Shown here piece after piece: positions 34,181 to 45,600 of a DNA stretch of 64,000 nucleotides. The DNA is taken from positions 23,137,723-23,201,722 of the forward strand of contig NC_057767.1 of the NCBI RefSeq assembly GCF_010389155.1, given 5' to 3'. A program made the position numbers and the translations under genes. The notes under the pieces were generated by a model that had not been told where the DNA came from, ran no database searches, and saw only the letters and a list, made by a program, of their open reading frames with translations. Each line of letters starts with the position of its first letter. The first letter of the stretch is position 1. This stretch comes from Erigeron canadensis (Eukaryota > Streptophyta > Magnoliopsida > Asterales > Asteraceae).

Positions 34181-35439
34181 TGTATTTGTGATTTTGACCG
34201 GTTGACTAATTGTACAATTTAAACTTACGATTTTTTGTTAGTAATATATTTGAGGTTATTTTGTGGTTTAGTTATGTGCAATGTGCAAGTCGAGATCAAT
34301 TGACCATTTGGTCATACGTTGCTAGTCGGTATTTAAATGAACTAGAAATATGAAACGGGCTATCCATGGATCTGACCTGTGACCCATGACCCACCCAATT
34401 TACCCAACCCTATTCACCCTTCCTCTCATCCATTCATTCATTACTCTATCTGTAACAATCGTGACTTTTGACTATTTGACTATGTGTACATTTTGACTAA
34501 GCATTAGTAATCAATAAATGTTCTAGTGCAATTTAAAGTTCAATTGGGTGCAATGTGTTCATATGGGTCAATTTATTATTCAAGTTGAAAATTATGTGCT
34601 AGTCGAGATAATTAATAGGTGCTAATCGATTTCTTTTTACTTAAATGACATTCAAGCTAACTAGTAAAATGTAAATGGATCCTACCCATGGGTTGTGCCC
34701 AAACCATGACCCACCTAAGTTAACCCAACCCTATCCTTTTCTCCCCCACCCATTTCTCCATCTCCTTCTCTCTCTTATTTACTTACAAACACACACACTC
34801 AAGCTCCCAATCTCTCTCTAGTTTATTTCACAAATTTAATGGGGTTCAAGTAGAATCATAACAAAATCATCATCCTCATCATCATTCTAGCATCATATCA
34901 AAAATTCAAGCTTTCAAGTGCAAGAAAAAGCTCCATTTAGGTCAAATTCGGGTTCGGTTGCTTATGGAAGTTTTGGTAAGTGATTTCTAGCCCAAATTCC
35001 TTATTTCAAGTTGTTAAGCATGTCTCTTAATTAAATCTAAGTGTCCTTGGTCGAATTCGGGTCAAAATCAATTTGGGTTCAAAGCTAGGGTTTCATCAGG
35101 GTTTGTGATGGTCAAGAACTATTTTGAGCAAAGATAGGTGTTAATAAGTGTGTTTTTGATGTGGGTTTTGTCTATTTATGTTCAAAAATCGATTTAAAAG
35201 TATCCTTAATCAACAAGAAGTCAAAAATCAAAATGTGGGTGTTCTTGGGTTGTTTATGGATGAATTTAAGCAAAGATTCGTGTTAATGGATCAAGTTTTG
35301 AAATGGATTGTGTTGGTTGAAGTTAAAACATGTTATGTATGTCAAAATTTAGTTATGAACTGCTAATTAGAGCCTTGTGTCAAGATTTTGAGTTGAAATG
35401 GGTTTTGGATCGATCTTGGAGGAACCTGCAGGCCATAAC

Positions 35440-35595
35440 GCTCGTTAGGGATCTTAATGGCCGTTAGTCATTTGCCCCCCGTAACGGCTGCCCCTGTAAT
35501 GGCCGTTAGTCTTGTTAATGGCCATTAGTATCTGAAGGGCGTGTAATGGCCGTTAGTACCTGAAGGGTGTGATGGCCGTTACTTTTGGTAACTCC
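35440..35595 (+). repeat. GC-rich word-repeat island in inner LTR
   Basis: Five copies of a (A/G)ATGGCC(G/A)TTA word occur within about 140 bp of otherwise AT-rich LTR. The matching places in the other two LTR copies hold different repeated words (AGACGGT/ACCGTCT at 3800-4100; GAGACGCCA and GGCGTA around 50930-51060). Confidence 0.7.
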
Positions 35596-36180
35596 TGTTA
35601 AGAACTGATTTTTATAACACTTTGAAAGGTTTATAACTTTTGATCCATAAGTCCAATCGAGCCATATGACCTATCGTTAGAATCGTATGAGAGTCTAGTT
35701 TCTTGTGGGTAGGCCCAACCACCACACTACACGTATAGACGATAGGGCTCAGCCAAAGCAATAATTTGGGTCGAATCTTACTTCATTTTTAAAAATGTCG
35801 AGCCAAAGTGTTTTGTTCTTACTCGGGAAGATTATTGTAGTGTCTGTCGGTTAGCGACTTGACTTGAACCACTAGACCAACTTGTCCTAGGGATTAGGGA
35901 TGATGTTATACATTGATAGGTCGGGAACGTTTGGTGAAAAATTGACGTTGTAGCTCATTCTAACTTTAACATTTGCAAGGAAAAGGTGAGTTTTCGTAGC
36001 TTCCCTTACTCTTTTAAGAGTCGGGCTGAAAAGTGTACTTCGTGCATGATGACAATTTGTAAATTACATGTTGTGTGAAGGTTTTGATGACGTGCAATTA
36101 TGTGTTTTTGTTGTATGGTTACTTGTTTACGTATGATGAGTTTGTTTAGGATAGTTGGGTATATATGGAGGATGATAATG

Positions 36181-36254
36181 CCTTTGAAAGGTTGGAGATG
36201 TGGTGGGAAGGCTGCGGGTGACCCTATATATAAACATCAAAGGCCTTTCAAAAG
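36181..36254 (+). repeat. Conserved LTR hairpin, inner copy
   Basis: TTTGAAAGGTTGGAGATG pairs with CATCAAAGGCCTTTCAAA across a loop reading TGGTGGGAAGGC...GGTGACC...ATATATA. The same loop with different but still complementary arms is found at 51469-51540. Confidence 0.6.
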
Positions 36255-37267
36255 TAGTATCATACGAAGTATATACACACGACGTTTGGTTATGGGTGGA
36301 CAATGATGGTCATGGATGATCAATTTATGTGCAATAAGTACTAGTAAGGGTCTTGATGACAATACAAACGGGCACTTTTAGTGCTTGATGACATTATACG
36401 GGTACGATACGTACTTGATGACAATTATGGATGACATGAGAACAATTGAGGGACATTGTGTGCAAGTGTGAGATCATTGGTCATGTTAGATACTTAATTG
36501 ATGTCTAAATTCTTGTTCTTTATGTTTGTGTATGTGATGGATGGCATTGGTCCGTGTTCTTGTTCCTTCTTTCCTACGAACTCACCAACCTAGTGTTGAC
36601 ATTGTTTAGTACACTTTTCAGGTAACCAAGATAACCCAAGAGCTTGATTGCATTGCTAGAAGTTGGACTATGACCATGGATCCATGATTCATTTCCCATT
36701 GATGGGACTCGCTTAGGATCATGAGCCATCTTTTGATATCATTCTTGTAAAACTCTTGATGGTTGTATGCTCCTTGTGCTTTTGTAACTTGTAAACTAAA
36801 TGTTGGGTTCACGGAATCCTTTTATTTTCATATAGTCTCGTTCTACGATAATTCCATCTTGTGTCATGCTTTTCGGTGCATTTCGAGCCTAGCTCGGGGT
36901 GTTACACTATCTCTTTCTCTCTCTATTTCTTGCAAGAACCCACACAAATACACTCATATCTCTCTCCCTCTCTAGAATACTTGCACCAAAACATTGTTAT
37001 TAGTGAAATTGTTAGTAGATTCAAAGGTTATTATCATTATCATTATCATCATCCTCTAGCAAAGAATTTGGGTTATCAAAGTGCAAGAAACTCCTCCATT
37101 TGACTCAAATTTGGGTTTGACATCTTGGAGAAAGACTTGGTAAGTAATTTCTAACTTAAAAGCATCATTTTATGTTGTTAATCTTGTTTCAAGGTCACTT
37201 TAAAAGAGTTCTTGGACAATTTTGTTTCAAATTGAGTTTTTGGTCAAATTAAGGTTTCATGGAGATG

Positions 37268-37486
37268 TGGGTTGATGTTATAGATCGAGTTTGTGATGTG
37301 GGTTATGTTCATTTATGCTTAACAATGAATTTGGAAGTGTCTCCTAGTAGATTTTGAGGTCAAATTGAGGTTTTGGTGAATTTTGGGTCATGTTTGGCTT
37401 CATGTGTGCTGCTGGTCGACTAGATGCAGAAATGGCATAAGAGACACCAGTATTGGTGTAATATATGTTGAAAATACAACATCAAG
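37268..37486 (+). repeat. 219-bp target duplication, left copy
   Basis: Identical to 48065-48283 except for one base (C at 37323 against A at 48120). It comprises gypsy LTR sequence, the copia TSD ATATA (37461-37465) and the first 21 bp of the copia LTR (37466-37486). A further 12-bp match (TTTCATGGAGAT at 37255 and 48024) suggests that the duplication once reached slightly further left. Confidence 0.95.
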
Positions 37487-37491
37487 AAGGA

Positions 37492-37635
37492 GTTAATAGT
37501 TGGGCTGTACCTTCCTTAGGTGTAAAATGTGATGCTGTACCTGGTCGTTTAAATCAAATCTCTATTTTGGTACAACGAGAAGGAGTTTACTATGGTCAGT
37601 GCAGTGAGATTTGTGGAACTAATCATGCCTTTATG
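37492..37635 (+). pseudogene. cox2: Mitochondrial cox2 3' fragment
   Basis: Cytochrome c oxidase subunit II carries the CuA centre. This piece reads [18 protein letters not shown] and then [21 protein letters not shown], which includes the CuA ligand motif CSEIC...H. About 48 codons are present. Upstream codons are replaced by copia LTR bases, and downstream the frame runs into unrelated mitochondrial sequence ([14 protein letters not shown]). An open frame from 37465 to 37770 fuses the three, and it is a junction artefact, not a gene. Confidence 0.9.
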
Positions 37636-39094
37636 CGTGCGCCCGGAAAGATAGGCCGACTGCTGAGCCCACTCTGGCTCAGCCGCACCACCCAGGGTGC
37701 GAGCCTCCCGAGAAGCAAGCTATTACAGCGAGCGGCTGGAGCAGTATGGAGCCGAGGAGCAAGGCAGTAGATAAGATAGAAGAAGGGGGTCAGGCTCCCG
37801 GTGGAGCAGAGGATACGGTTAGGATAACGAACTTGAAACGCGGAGCCCGAGCGTCCGGCGAGCGAGTGGTTAGTGGCAAATAGCGCCCTAGTTGATGGCA
37901 TTCCTCTCTGCGGCTGGCACTCGAGGAACCACGAGGCACTCCATACAGAGCAAACAAGTCTTAGGGATGAGACGCCCGCGCAAGGACCTCAATTCTCATT
38001 AGGAGGTCGAACCAAGGACCTATGGAAGTCGGGGCTAGCCCGTCCCCATGGGCAACGCAACAGTGTCCTGAGGGAGGAGTTTAGAGGCCTTATAGTAGCA
38101 CGGACTTATTTTTCTTTCTAGGTCATGCGAAAGGGGCCAGTCCAAGATCGTACTGTTCCTCTACAAAGACAACAGACGCTCTCAACGGCTAGGTGCCACT
38201 CTCTTTCTGAGTTATTCCAGCTTCTTCATGATTTCGTGCCCCGGTGAACAAACAAAACAAAAAAGAGGGCCATCTCAGCGGAAGGAGAAGGACCTGCAAC
38301 GGCAGAGACTACCGACCCTATTCTTGTTCCTAGCCGTCTTTTACGAATCCGGAAAGCCTCCTCAAAGGGATCCTCAAAATAGAATAGAGAAGGGCGGGCA
38401 GGGCTTCCGCAAGAGCCTCCCCCCTCTTCCCGGTCAAGATAGATGGGAAGGAGGCCTATCAAGGCCATAACCAGTCTCTTTATTTATGTACGTACACCTT
38501 TGTTTCAGGGTGGGGCCGCCCTTCCTCCTGCTAATCCGGCCATTTCTGAACCTGTCTTTCTTATCCCATTCAATGGAGGACTTTTAAATTATTGCGATTC
38601 CCAGCCCCCTTAGCTTATTATTTTATATATATCTATCTATATTATTTTATAAGGTTCCAAACCTCAGCTCGGCTAAAAAGGCTCAATGATCTCTTTCTTC
38701 GCTTCAATAGGCCGGTACGGCGCTCCGCGTGGTTATATTCATACATGTTCCGACTTGCCGGTCATTATGGATCTAGTGGCATGGCGGGGCAAAAGAAAAG
38801 GGGGGGGGGGGAAGCAACTACGAAGCTTCGTAGACTCGACAAGTCGCTCCGCTTATAGAATAGAATGAAGCAAGCTAGCGACTCTCCTAGTAGCGAAGGA
38901 AAGGGGCAGAGAAGGGGTTGGATTTCACCTATGATCAGATCAATGATCAGATCAGTGGGCAACCATAGTTTACTTTTTTCGTAGTGTTGTTAACGTTGTT
39001 GAAAGCTCATTACTTATTTAAGCAGGCCTCGCTTTTCGGAGCTGCTCCCAGCTCACACTATGGTGGAGGAGGTGCCGTGAAGATCTAGGAGTGT
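37636..39094. other. NUMT: mitochondrial intergenic or intronic sequence
   Basis: GC-richer than the nuclear flanks. ORFs overlap on both strands (37873, 38226, 38228, 38592 and others) without recognisable domains. No tRNA cloverleaf was noticed. 38500-38590 reads VGPPFLLLIRPFLNLSFLSHSMEDF or an alternative frame, which I cannot assign. Confidence 0.5.
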
Positions 39095-39170
39095 GAGCAG
39101 TATGAGCTGAAAGGCTCCCATACTGTTTGGAGGGCAGGGGGCATAGATGCCAAACAAACCTGACCCCTAT
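39095..39170 (+). ncRNA. Group II intron domains V and VI (mitochondrial)
   Basis: GAGCAGTATGAGCTGAAAGG and the following CTCCCATACTGTTT fold into the 34-nt domain V hairpin with a GAAA loop. A GGGGGCATAGATGCC...TGACCCC stem follows as domain VI, and the intron would end at about CCCCTAT. This marks the 3' end of a plant mitochondrial group II intron. The exon after it is not recognisable to me, so the host gene is unknown. Confidence 0.7.
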
Positions 39171-39916
39171 CTATCGTCGTAGAAGTTGTTCCTAGGAAAG
39201 ATTATGGTTCTCGGGTATCCAATCAATTAATCCCCCAAATCGGGGAAGCTTAAGCGGAAATGAAAGGGTAGGGTGAGGGAAAAGAAAAGGGGGGAAGCAA
39301 CTCAATTTAAGGCTTCGCTCCCAGATCGCTTCGTGAGCTCATTTAGTAGACAGCGAGTGTGCGCCCCTTTAGAGAAGAGATAGGGGCGAGTACTACACGA
39401 GCTCGTAAGTAAAGTACGGAACAAGCCTTGTCTACGAAGCAGAGAGACCTCGTCTTGCTTGCTTCTGGCGAAGCTTCTAGCACTGGATAATAGGCATGGC
39501 AGGAATACGACTTTTTAGGTCGACCACTACACTACATAGAAGCGATAGCGAAGCCAAGCCGTATAAAGGCGAGCAGCCCTTATAGCAATAGCAAACGGCC
39601 TACTTATAGCCCTTCCCAATTTCCAGTAGTAAACTTCCCAAGTTTAAGCAGGATAACCCCCTCTCTATTCTTCTGTTCATGTATGTGGGTTGCCTGCCCC
39701 TTCCCGAATAGACGAACAGGAACAAGCTGAAGAAGCGAGAGATATTTGAGATTCCGTAAGTAACTTAGTAAGTGCTTTCTAAGGGAAAAAGAAAATGAAA
39801 TACGAACAACCGCGCTGGTCGTTTCTCGGAATCATTTTCAGAAATAAGAAAAAATTCAAAAAAGAGTAAGAACTACTCTACTTTCTTTATTTATCCTTAT
39901 AGTCTTAGTAGTCTTA
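39171..39916. other. NUMT: no gene recognised
   Basis: Mitochondrial-type sequence with purine-rich runs (AAAAGGGGGGAAGC near 39285). No coding similarity was found. Confidence 0.45.
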
Positions 39917-40592
39917 TTGTATTTTCTTGGAGTCCGGTGCGGACAATTGGAGTTCGTTCATGCCTTATTCTTGAAGGTTACTCTTTCTTTGGGGGTTCGA
40001 TCTCTCTCTGTACTCCTACTTAAAGTAGGGTGTTCTGGTTTTATTATTTCGGCTATTGGTTTTGCTGTGAGGGCGATCCTCGCTACCGAAGCCACGCCCT
40101 ATGTAAGTATGGTTTTACCAGCTGAGGAAAGGGCTTCCTCGCCTCTACCCCCCTATTCCCAGCCCTGGGAGTACAGGCTCATCTTGGATTGAAGAGACTT
40201 ATAGGGGCGGAGCTGAAGCTTCCTCTTCGGCACCACTCCAGCAGCAAGGAGCTTCATCTCATACCAATCCTAATGGTTCACCATCCTTGTCCGAACAATT
40301 TCCTATTCTTAAGATGCCATCTCCTAAGCTAAGAGAGATGCAAGAACTGCTTTCACATTTCAGATACGAAAATGAGGCATCATCTTCTGCGCGCGAAATG
40401 GCGGGTCCTTCAAATGCCACCTTTCCATCAAGCTCCGAGCTTACGCTCGAACAGGCAGTACTTTATGAAAGAGAAACCATAAGAACTACTCTTATTAATG
40501 GTATCTCTAGATATCTAGATCTCTTTAAGAAAGATATCATCCAAGAATATCCAGAGGCTGCCATAGAGATAGGCACTCTTACCTTTTTTTAA
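39917..40592 (+). pseudogene. Unassigned mitochondrial orf, split by a frameshift
   Basis: Two frames seem to make up one orf. The first (39917-40192) has hydrophobic stretches (SLSVLLLKVGCSGFIISAIGF, cut here to a short sample) and ends shortly after LPPYSQPW. At about 40168 the other frame takes over (TGSSWIEETYRGGAEASSS) and runs through a Ser-rich linker to an acidic-helical end (LERETIRTT-like, DLFKKDIIQEYPEAAIEIG) at 40592. I do not know the function. Layout (membrane segment, low-complexity linker, helical tail) is like the lineage-specific orfs of plant mitochondria. Confidence 0.5.
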
Positions 40593-40771
40593 AATTTGCG
40601 GAAATCCCTTGTAAGCGACTACGGCTTCGAGAACCCATCTCCTTCTTCCCTTACTAGCTTGAAGGCCTTTCATAGTGTTATAAACAAGCCCCCTTATTTT
40701 AAAAATAATATCATTTACGATAATTTAAGGGGGGTCATTCTGAGAGAGAAAAGAGAACCTCCTATTAATGA

Positions 40772-40998
40772 TCCGAAGTTGGACTAATTTGGAAACATTG
40801 GGCAATTTACTTTATACCTACTATTCCGTCTGGTTTTTGGTTCCTAGTCTGATTTTATTAGTAGCCATGATTGGGGCTATAGTACTGACTATGCATAGGA
40901 CTACTAAGGTGAAAAGACAGGATGTATTCCGACGAAATGCTATTGATTCTAGGAGGACTATAATGAGGGGGATGACAGATCTACTCACGATCAACTAA
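40772..40998 (+). pseudogene. nad6: Mitochondrial nad6 3' fragment
   Basis: NADH dehydrogenase subunit 6 is a membrane arm protein of complex I. RSWTNLETLGNLLYTYYSVW, LVPSLILLVAMIGAIVLTMH and KVKRQDVFRRNAIDSRRTIM match the C-terminal third of plant nad6, with the last helix and the stop at 40996-40998. The first two thirds are missing; upstream 40596-40771 is unrelated. This is a recombination fragment carried from the mitochondrial genome. Confidence 0.9.
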
Positions 40999-41049
40999 AA
41001 GGAGAAGTCGCGCCGAAAGGAGCATATTGGTTCAAATCCAATTCGTGAG
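40984..41049 (+). ncRNA. tRNA-like t-element overlapping the nad6 stop
   Basis: CTCACGA (40984-40990) pairs perfectly with TCGTGAG (41043-41049) as a 7-bp acceptor-like stem. Directly before the 3' strand lies a 5-bp T-arm, ATTGG-TTCAAAT-CCAAT (41026-41042). The middle is too short for a full tRNA. Such tRNA-like elements are known mRNA 3'-processing signals in plant mitochondria. It overlaps the last five codons of nad6. Confidence 0.7.
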
Positions 41050-42060
41050 AAGAGTCCAAGCGAGAGACTATAACAGTCAAAAGGCCTTCGGCTAAAATAC
41101 AAATAGTCATAGAGCTCGTTGTTTCACTCATAAAAGATGATGGATAAGCAGTCGTCTCTTACTATATTCCTTCCTAAGTAAGGAATGGCGGGACGGATTA
41201 AAGCAAGAATCCCTCAACGCCTTCGGTTAACTATATCTGCTCTAGGAAATAGGGTTGATTTGTGACAACTTTCGTCACCGTCTTTCTAAGTGGTATGGTA
41301 GGCTAGCTAGTTGACGGGCTTTTAACTGCGGTCTGGTTTCAAAGACCGGACACCTATAAGTATACTACTGGATTGAAGGCCTTTTGATGACGTTGGGATG
41401 ATGACAAGTCTCTGCCTGCAGACTAACACTCTGGAGACTGCGGGTACCTACGGTGCAACCCCGCTTAGGTCGGAAGCCATCCCAGCCCGGGCGAATTGGG
41501 TCTTTGCATTAACTAAAAAAGGATAAAAAGCGCATCAGGTATAGGAAGGACTTCTTACAGGAGCACAGGAGAACAACCTATATCAAGGATGGTAGCTGAC
41601 TAGCACTAACAAGAGGGCACTGATGGGATGAGTTCCTTGATTTACTAGTCAAGAGATTCTTTGGGGAGCTTATTACAGATATATTTCATGAAATAGAAGA
41701 TGAAAAGAAACCTACAGAGGTTACTAACCCGGCATTAGAAAAGACGATATCCACAATGTTTCCTTCATTTTTGGATAAATATCCCGATCTGATCGATGGG
41801 CGCATCAAATACCAAGATGATCTACCTGATAATGACTGATAACTATAGCAATAACTATAAAAAAAGTACTCTCCTATTAAATTAGAAAGGGATTCTTCTT
41901 AAATAGATAGAAAAGGCCTTCTACTTACAGGCAAATAAGTCCCTACTAGTGGGATAGCCACGTACTCAGAAAAGAGTCTGCACTACTAGGGCGAGGATAC
42001 CTATTGTCTAATGAGTACGCCCGGGCCTCCCTTTAAAGATAAAGACAGAAGCGCCTCCAA
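41050..42060. other. NUMT: unassigned mitochondrial sequence with a short acidic orf
   Basis: 41642-41839 is open without an early ATG and encodes VKRFFGELITDIFHEIEDEK and FPSFLDKYPDLIDGR, ending DND. I do not recognise it. The rest shows no coding similarity. Confidence 0.4.
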
Positions 42061-42618
42061 TTGCTCACCAAGAAGAAGTTTGAGCGCGAGAGCAAAGAAA
42101 TCGGGGTCATTTACGCTGTTGTGACAAGAGAAGTCGACCAAAGGGGTGCTGATCAGTCCATAAAAGTCCCTAACGTGAGTGCTCTAGAATTTGCTAAAAG
42201 ATTTATGGCCTATTCTATAAGGTTACACTTTACTTTAGTCCTGTGTCCCTTCGGGTTCTTCGTACTCTCTCTTCTCTTCTGGAGTTTCCACTTTCCTGTT
42301 TTCGGAACTGCGAGTCAATTTGCTGTGTTCGTACAGGTTACGCGGTGGATCTTCTCTTATAAGGTCTACTCACGTCAAGGTCTTCCGGCATCTAAACGTT
42401 GGAAGCGCCATTATCTCTTAATGTTTTCGCTGACTGGCATACTTCCTTTACCATTGAAGTTTTGGTTAGCATTTCCAGATTTGGGAGTGTTGACTGCAGA
42501 GCAGTATGGAATGGTAAGGGCGTTTATCATGGAGCGTGTACGTCCATCAAACTTCAATGAAGTTGAAATTGATCGGATTCGTACTTTCTATGGTGACGAT
42601 GCAGATTGCATGTTTTAA
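42061..42618 (+). pseudogene. Mitovirus RdRp-derived fragment (endogenous, broken)
   Basis: Plant mitochondrial genomes contain old copies of mitovirus RNA polymerase genes. Here ALEFAKRFM matches the EFAKRF motif of mitovirus polymerases, and RWKRHYLLMFSLTG, PLPLKFWLAFP and EQYGMVRAFI match the C-terminal part of plant endogenous copies. Between them the frame is lost: the DLSPVS-type motif region is read only in a different frame, near 42213-42250. The N-terminal polymerase motifs are absent. The piece is a non-functional fossil that came to the nucleus with the mitochondrial DNA. Confidence 0.75.
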
Positions 42619-45600
42619 AGATTTTTGAAAGAAAGATGGATGGAGTATCATCTCTGATATCTGCATTGGTATGCTACTGCATGGTTGGACTACTAGAGCA
42701 ACGGCACTACTGCAAGCTTAAGAATAGAGTCGTGTGAGTGCATGGTTGGTCCTGAACCAGAGATGAGGTAAGGATATGTATACCTGGGTTAAACTTTTTG
42801 GGTTTATGAGTTGTTTTTTTCCTTTTTTTGGACAAGCGCCGGAAGAGGCTTTCATTTAGTTGACGTTTTAGTGGGTGACGTCTATTAAAAAAAGAAAAAG
42901 ATGAAGAGTCAGTTTTCCTATGTCTTCGGGTGCCACAGCTTCTACATTAAACACTTCGTCTATGGTGTCTTTCACCCCGGGCAACGCAACCTGTTGCCTA
43001 GTTTTTGAGTCTTGCTCACCTTCAAGTTCAAGATTCTTTACCCACACTTACACTCACAAAAAAGGCACTGAATCAGCTAATCAGCTCAGTCGGAGACGAG
43101 ATGCTGTTAAAGAGCCCTAATTCGTATTCGTGCTATGAAGTTGGTCAATCCTCAAGGATTGAATACTTTCCTCTCCTTAGTTCTTAACTTGGGTCTCTCT
43201 CTGATAAGGAATGAATCAAATAATCGCATGAACGCAACTCCTTTCATTCATTCTTATTCTTCACTTATCAAAAGTTATATTATATAAGTCAAAGCCTTAA
43301 GCTAAGCAGCATACTCGAATCCTTCAACGATGCTGCTGCCGTTTCGGCTTACGACTCTTGAACTTGAAGGTGAGCGAGCCGGTTTAGTTTGGCTCACATC
43401 ATGTGAATTCTTCAGGGAATTGGGCCTGTGTACAGTAATTGTTCAAAAAAACCCTACTCTTACTTAGTTCATGCTGCCGGGTGTCGATATGGCAAGTCTG
43501 GAGTCAGAAGATCGGTCCCTTCCTGCGCGTATAACACTCAGCATGTAAACTTCCTAACCATCTTGTTGAATGGCTTGTCTCTGGAAAGAAAAACAACCCT
43601 ATCAGAGGAACGGAGTAGCTCGACCAGCGAGAGAAGAACGAAGTAGCTTGTCTAGAGGGAGAGGCTAGCTTATTGCGTTCCAACGGCTGCTCTTTTTAGC
43701 CGATTTCCTACGTTTAGGCATTAATGTAACGATACCTGTGGAGTCCCTTTTGCGCGATAGAGGCTAAATAAGTTGGGCTTGTGCTCGAAACCCTGGAAAG
43801 AAGATAAGATGAAGATAAGATACAGTAAATCCGGAGGCGAAAGCCACACAATCAAACAAGCGGTTCAACAACACAGTACCGAAAAAGCCTTACGAAAAAG
43901 CTATGGAAAGGCATTGGCTTAAAAGAGAGGTTACGGAGTCTCTCGACTAGGTATGTTGTTAAGAAAAGACCTCCCTACCCTAGAGCTAGATTCAACTTCC
44001 CCCGGGCTTGACCTAGGAAAGAAAATCGAAGTCAGTGTGTTAAGTGGCATTTTCATTTCACTTCTTAGCCTGGACACTCTCTTCGTCTAAGGTCTTGGCT
44101 TGGCCACTCCATTAAGCTTTCCCATCTAACAAGGGAAGTCTATTGAATGGGGTACGAAAGATTGCTATTCAAAGCATCGTTAAGAGTTCTCCCTTCTAGG
44201 GAGATAAGATGACTCTTTTCCTTCTATGGAGCGGGATGTGAGCTTCTCGCCTACTGATCTTACTCAAAAAGAGTCAATGGCAGCAGACGCAGAGTAAGAA
44301 AACCTTGCATCACATCACACATAAGGTAGTTTACTAGATATCACTTACAGGTAAGTCTCTTTTAGTCAATGCCTTCTTCGGCCCTCACCTTTCTCTCGCT
44401 CTGAGCTCTACTCTTCTGGTAGGTAGTACGTGCTTGCCCTGTTCGCTCATCTGATCGAGAATCTCGAATCTGTTTAGCCTTGCTATCATCTGCTGGTCAT
44501 TCAATCTAATGGTAACTAGAATCAGAAAGAGGATGGGGGAATTAGGATAAAAAGAAAGTCTAGCACATCTCTCCACGTCACGAATCTATCTGTCTTACTA
44601 TTAGCCCTAGGCTTAAAAGTAGCAGTACCATTCGCAGGTATTTTCGTTTGAGTTCCCTCCTTTCTGGACTTCTTTTATATGTCCGAATGTTGAGCCGATA
44701 TACCTTATTTATAGCCTCTCGGGGATCAAGAATAGGCCTTTCAGAAGGCATAGAAACTACATATGAGGAAGATGCAGATACGGAAGAGGAGCTCTACCCG
44801 GGGTTCATCCCGTAGTTGAGGCGAATCACCTTCATCAGCTTCTAGTAGGAGCTGAGCTCTTCCGCTAGCTCTGGTAGTAAGGCTCTTCGGTCAATAGTTC
44901 GTAACAAGGCTTTCGCCAACCTAGTAGAGTAAGTGGAGGACGTTGATAGACGATTTGGTCTACTACCTCGGCTTGATCTATTGGGAATGGAATTTTTTTT
45001 GTCTTTCACGGATTAGCCTTTCGACTCCCTCCTATCGTAAGCAAGTCTTGAAGGTCGACCGATAACGAGAGGATATTTCTAAAGATAGTTGCAAAGAAAA
45101 TGATGAACTAAAGTAGAAGGCTCAAAGAGCAATCAATCTAAGTAAACGAGATAGAGTTGATCCAAGTAGGAAGATAGCTTGTGCCAGATCAATCAATTCC
45201 CTCGGTAAGGCCTAAGATATGCTATATAGAATATATCATACCTTAGCAGCACCTTTCTCGCTCTAGAGCCTAACATAAGGCGCGGGTAATAACCGTATGG
45301 GTCTTCTCAAAGAGTCCGATCTCTGTTGTTATTCATTCTAGCGACTGTTTGACGGGCTTAGATCCATAGTGAAGGTCTGCCCACGGCACGGGATAACACA
45401 ATAGCCAAACGAATGAACGAAAGACTACATAGAATGAAAGATAGCTTGAATGCAAGCAAGGGAGAACAATCCAACTATGATATTGAACTAAAGCACCTCT
45501 CCTAAAAGACTACATAGAAGCAGAACCAGAGAAGACTAACACGGGGGAGAGACAACGGGGAGGAACCCAACTACAAAAGGTACATCGAACTCGAATGAAC

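Larger units (their letters stand above)
34451..36906 (+). mobile_element. Inner gypsy solo LTR (2456 bp, TSD CTATC)
   Basis: It is a complete LTR with TGTAACA at the start and TGTTACA at the end, flanked by CTATC at 34446-34450 and 36907-36911. No internal region is attached, so the element collapsed by LTR-LTR recombination. It lies within a related LTR in the CT-rich stretch (ATTCATTCATTACTCTAT | CTATCTCTTTCTC). ORFs in this span (35178, 36100, 36763) are chance frames. Confidence 0.93.

Noticed and set aside
34451..36906. A complete gypsy element
   Set aside because: There is only one LTR with matching target duplications and no internal domain, so it is a solo LTR.
37623..37901. 92-codon minus-strand frame in the NUMT
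   Set aside because: It runs antisense to the cox2 junction and has no recognisable motif.
38226..38470. Pair of 80-codon frames on opposite strands
   Set aside because: The frames mirror each other in GC-rich mitochondrial intergenic DNA; neither shows a protein family.
40984..41049. A functional tRNA gene
   Set aside because: The acceptor and T-arms pair, but the middle is too short for D and anticodon arms; a t-element fits better.
42061..42618. An intact viral polymerase gene
   Set aside because: N-terminal motifs are missing and the frame is broken in the middle; it is a fossil fragment.
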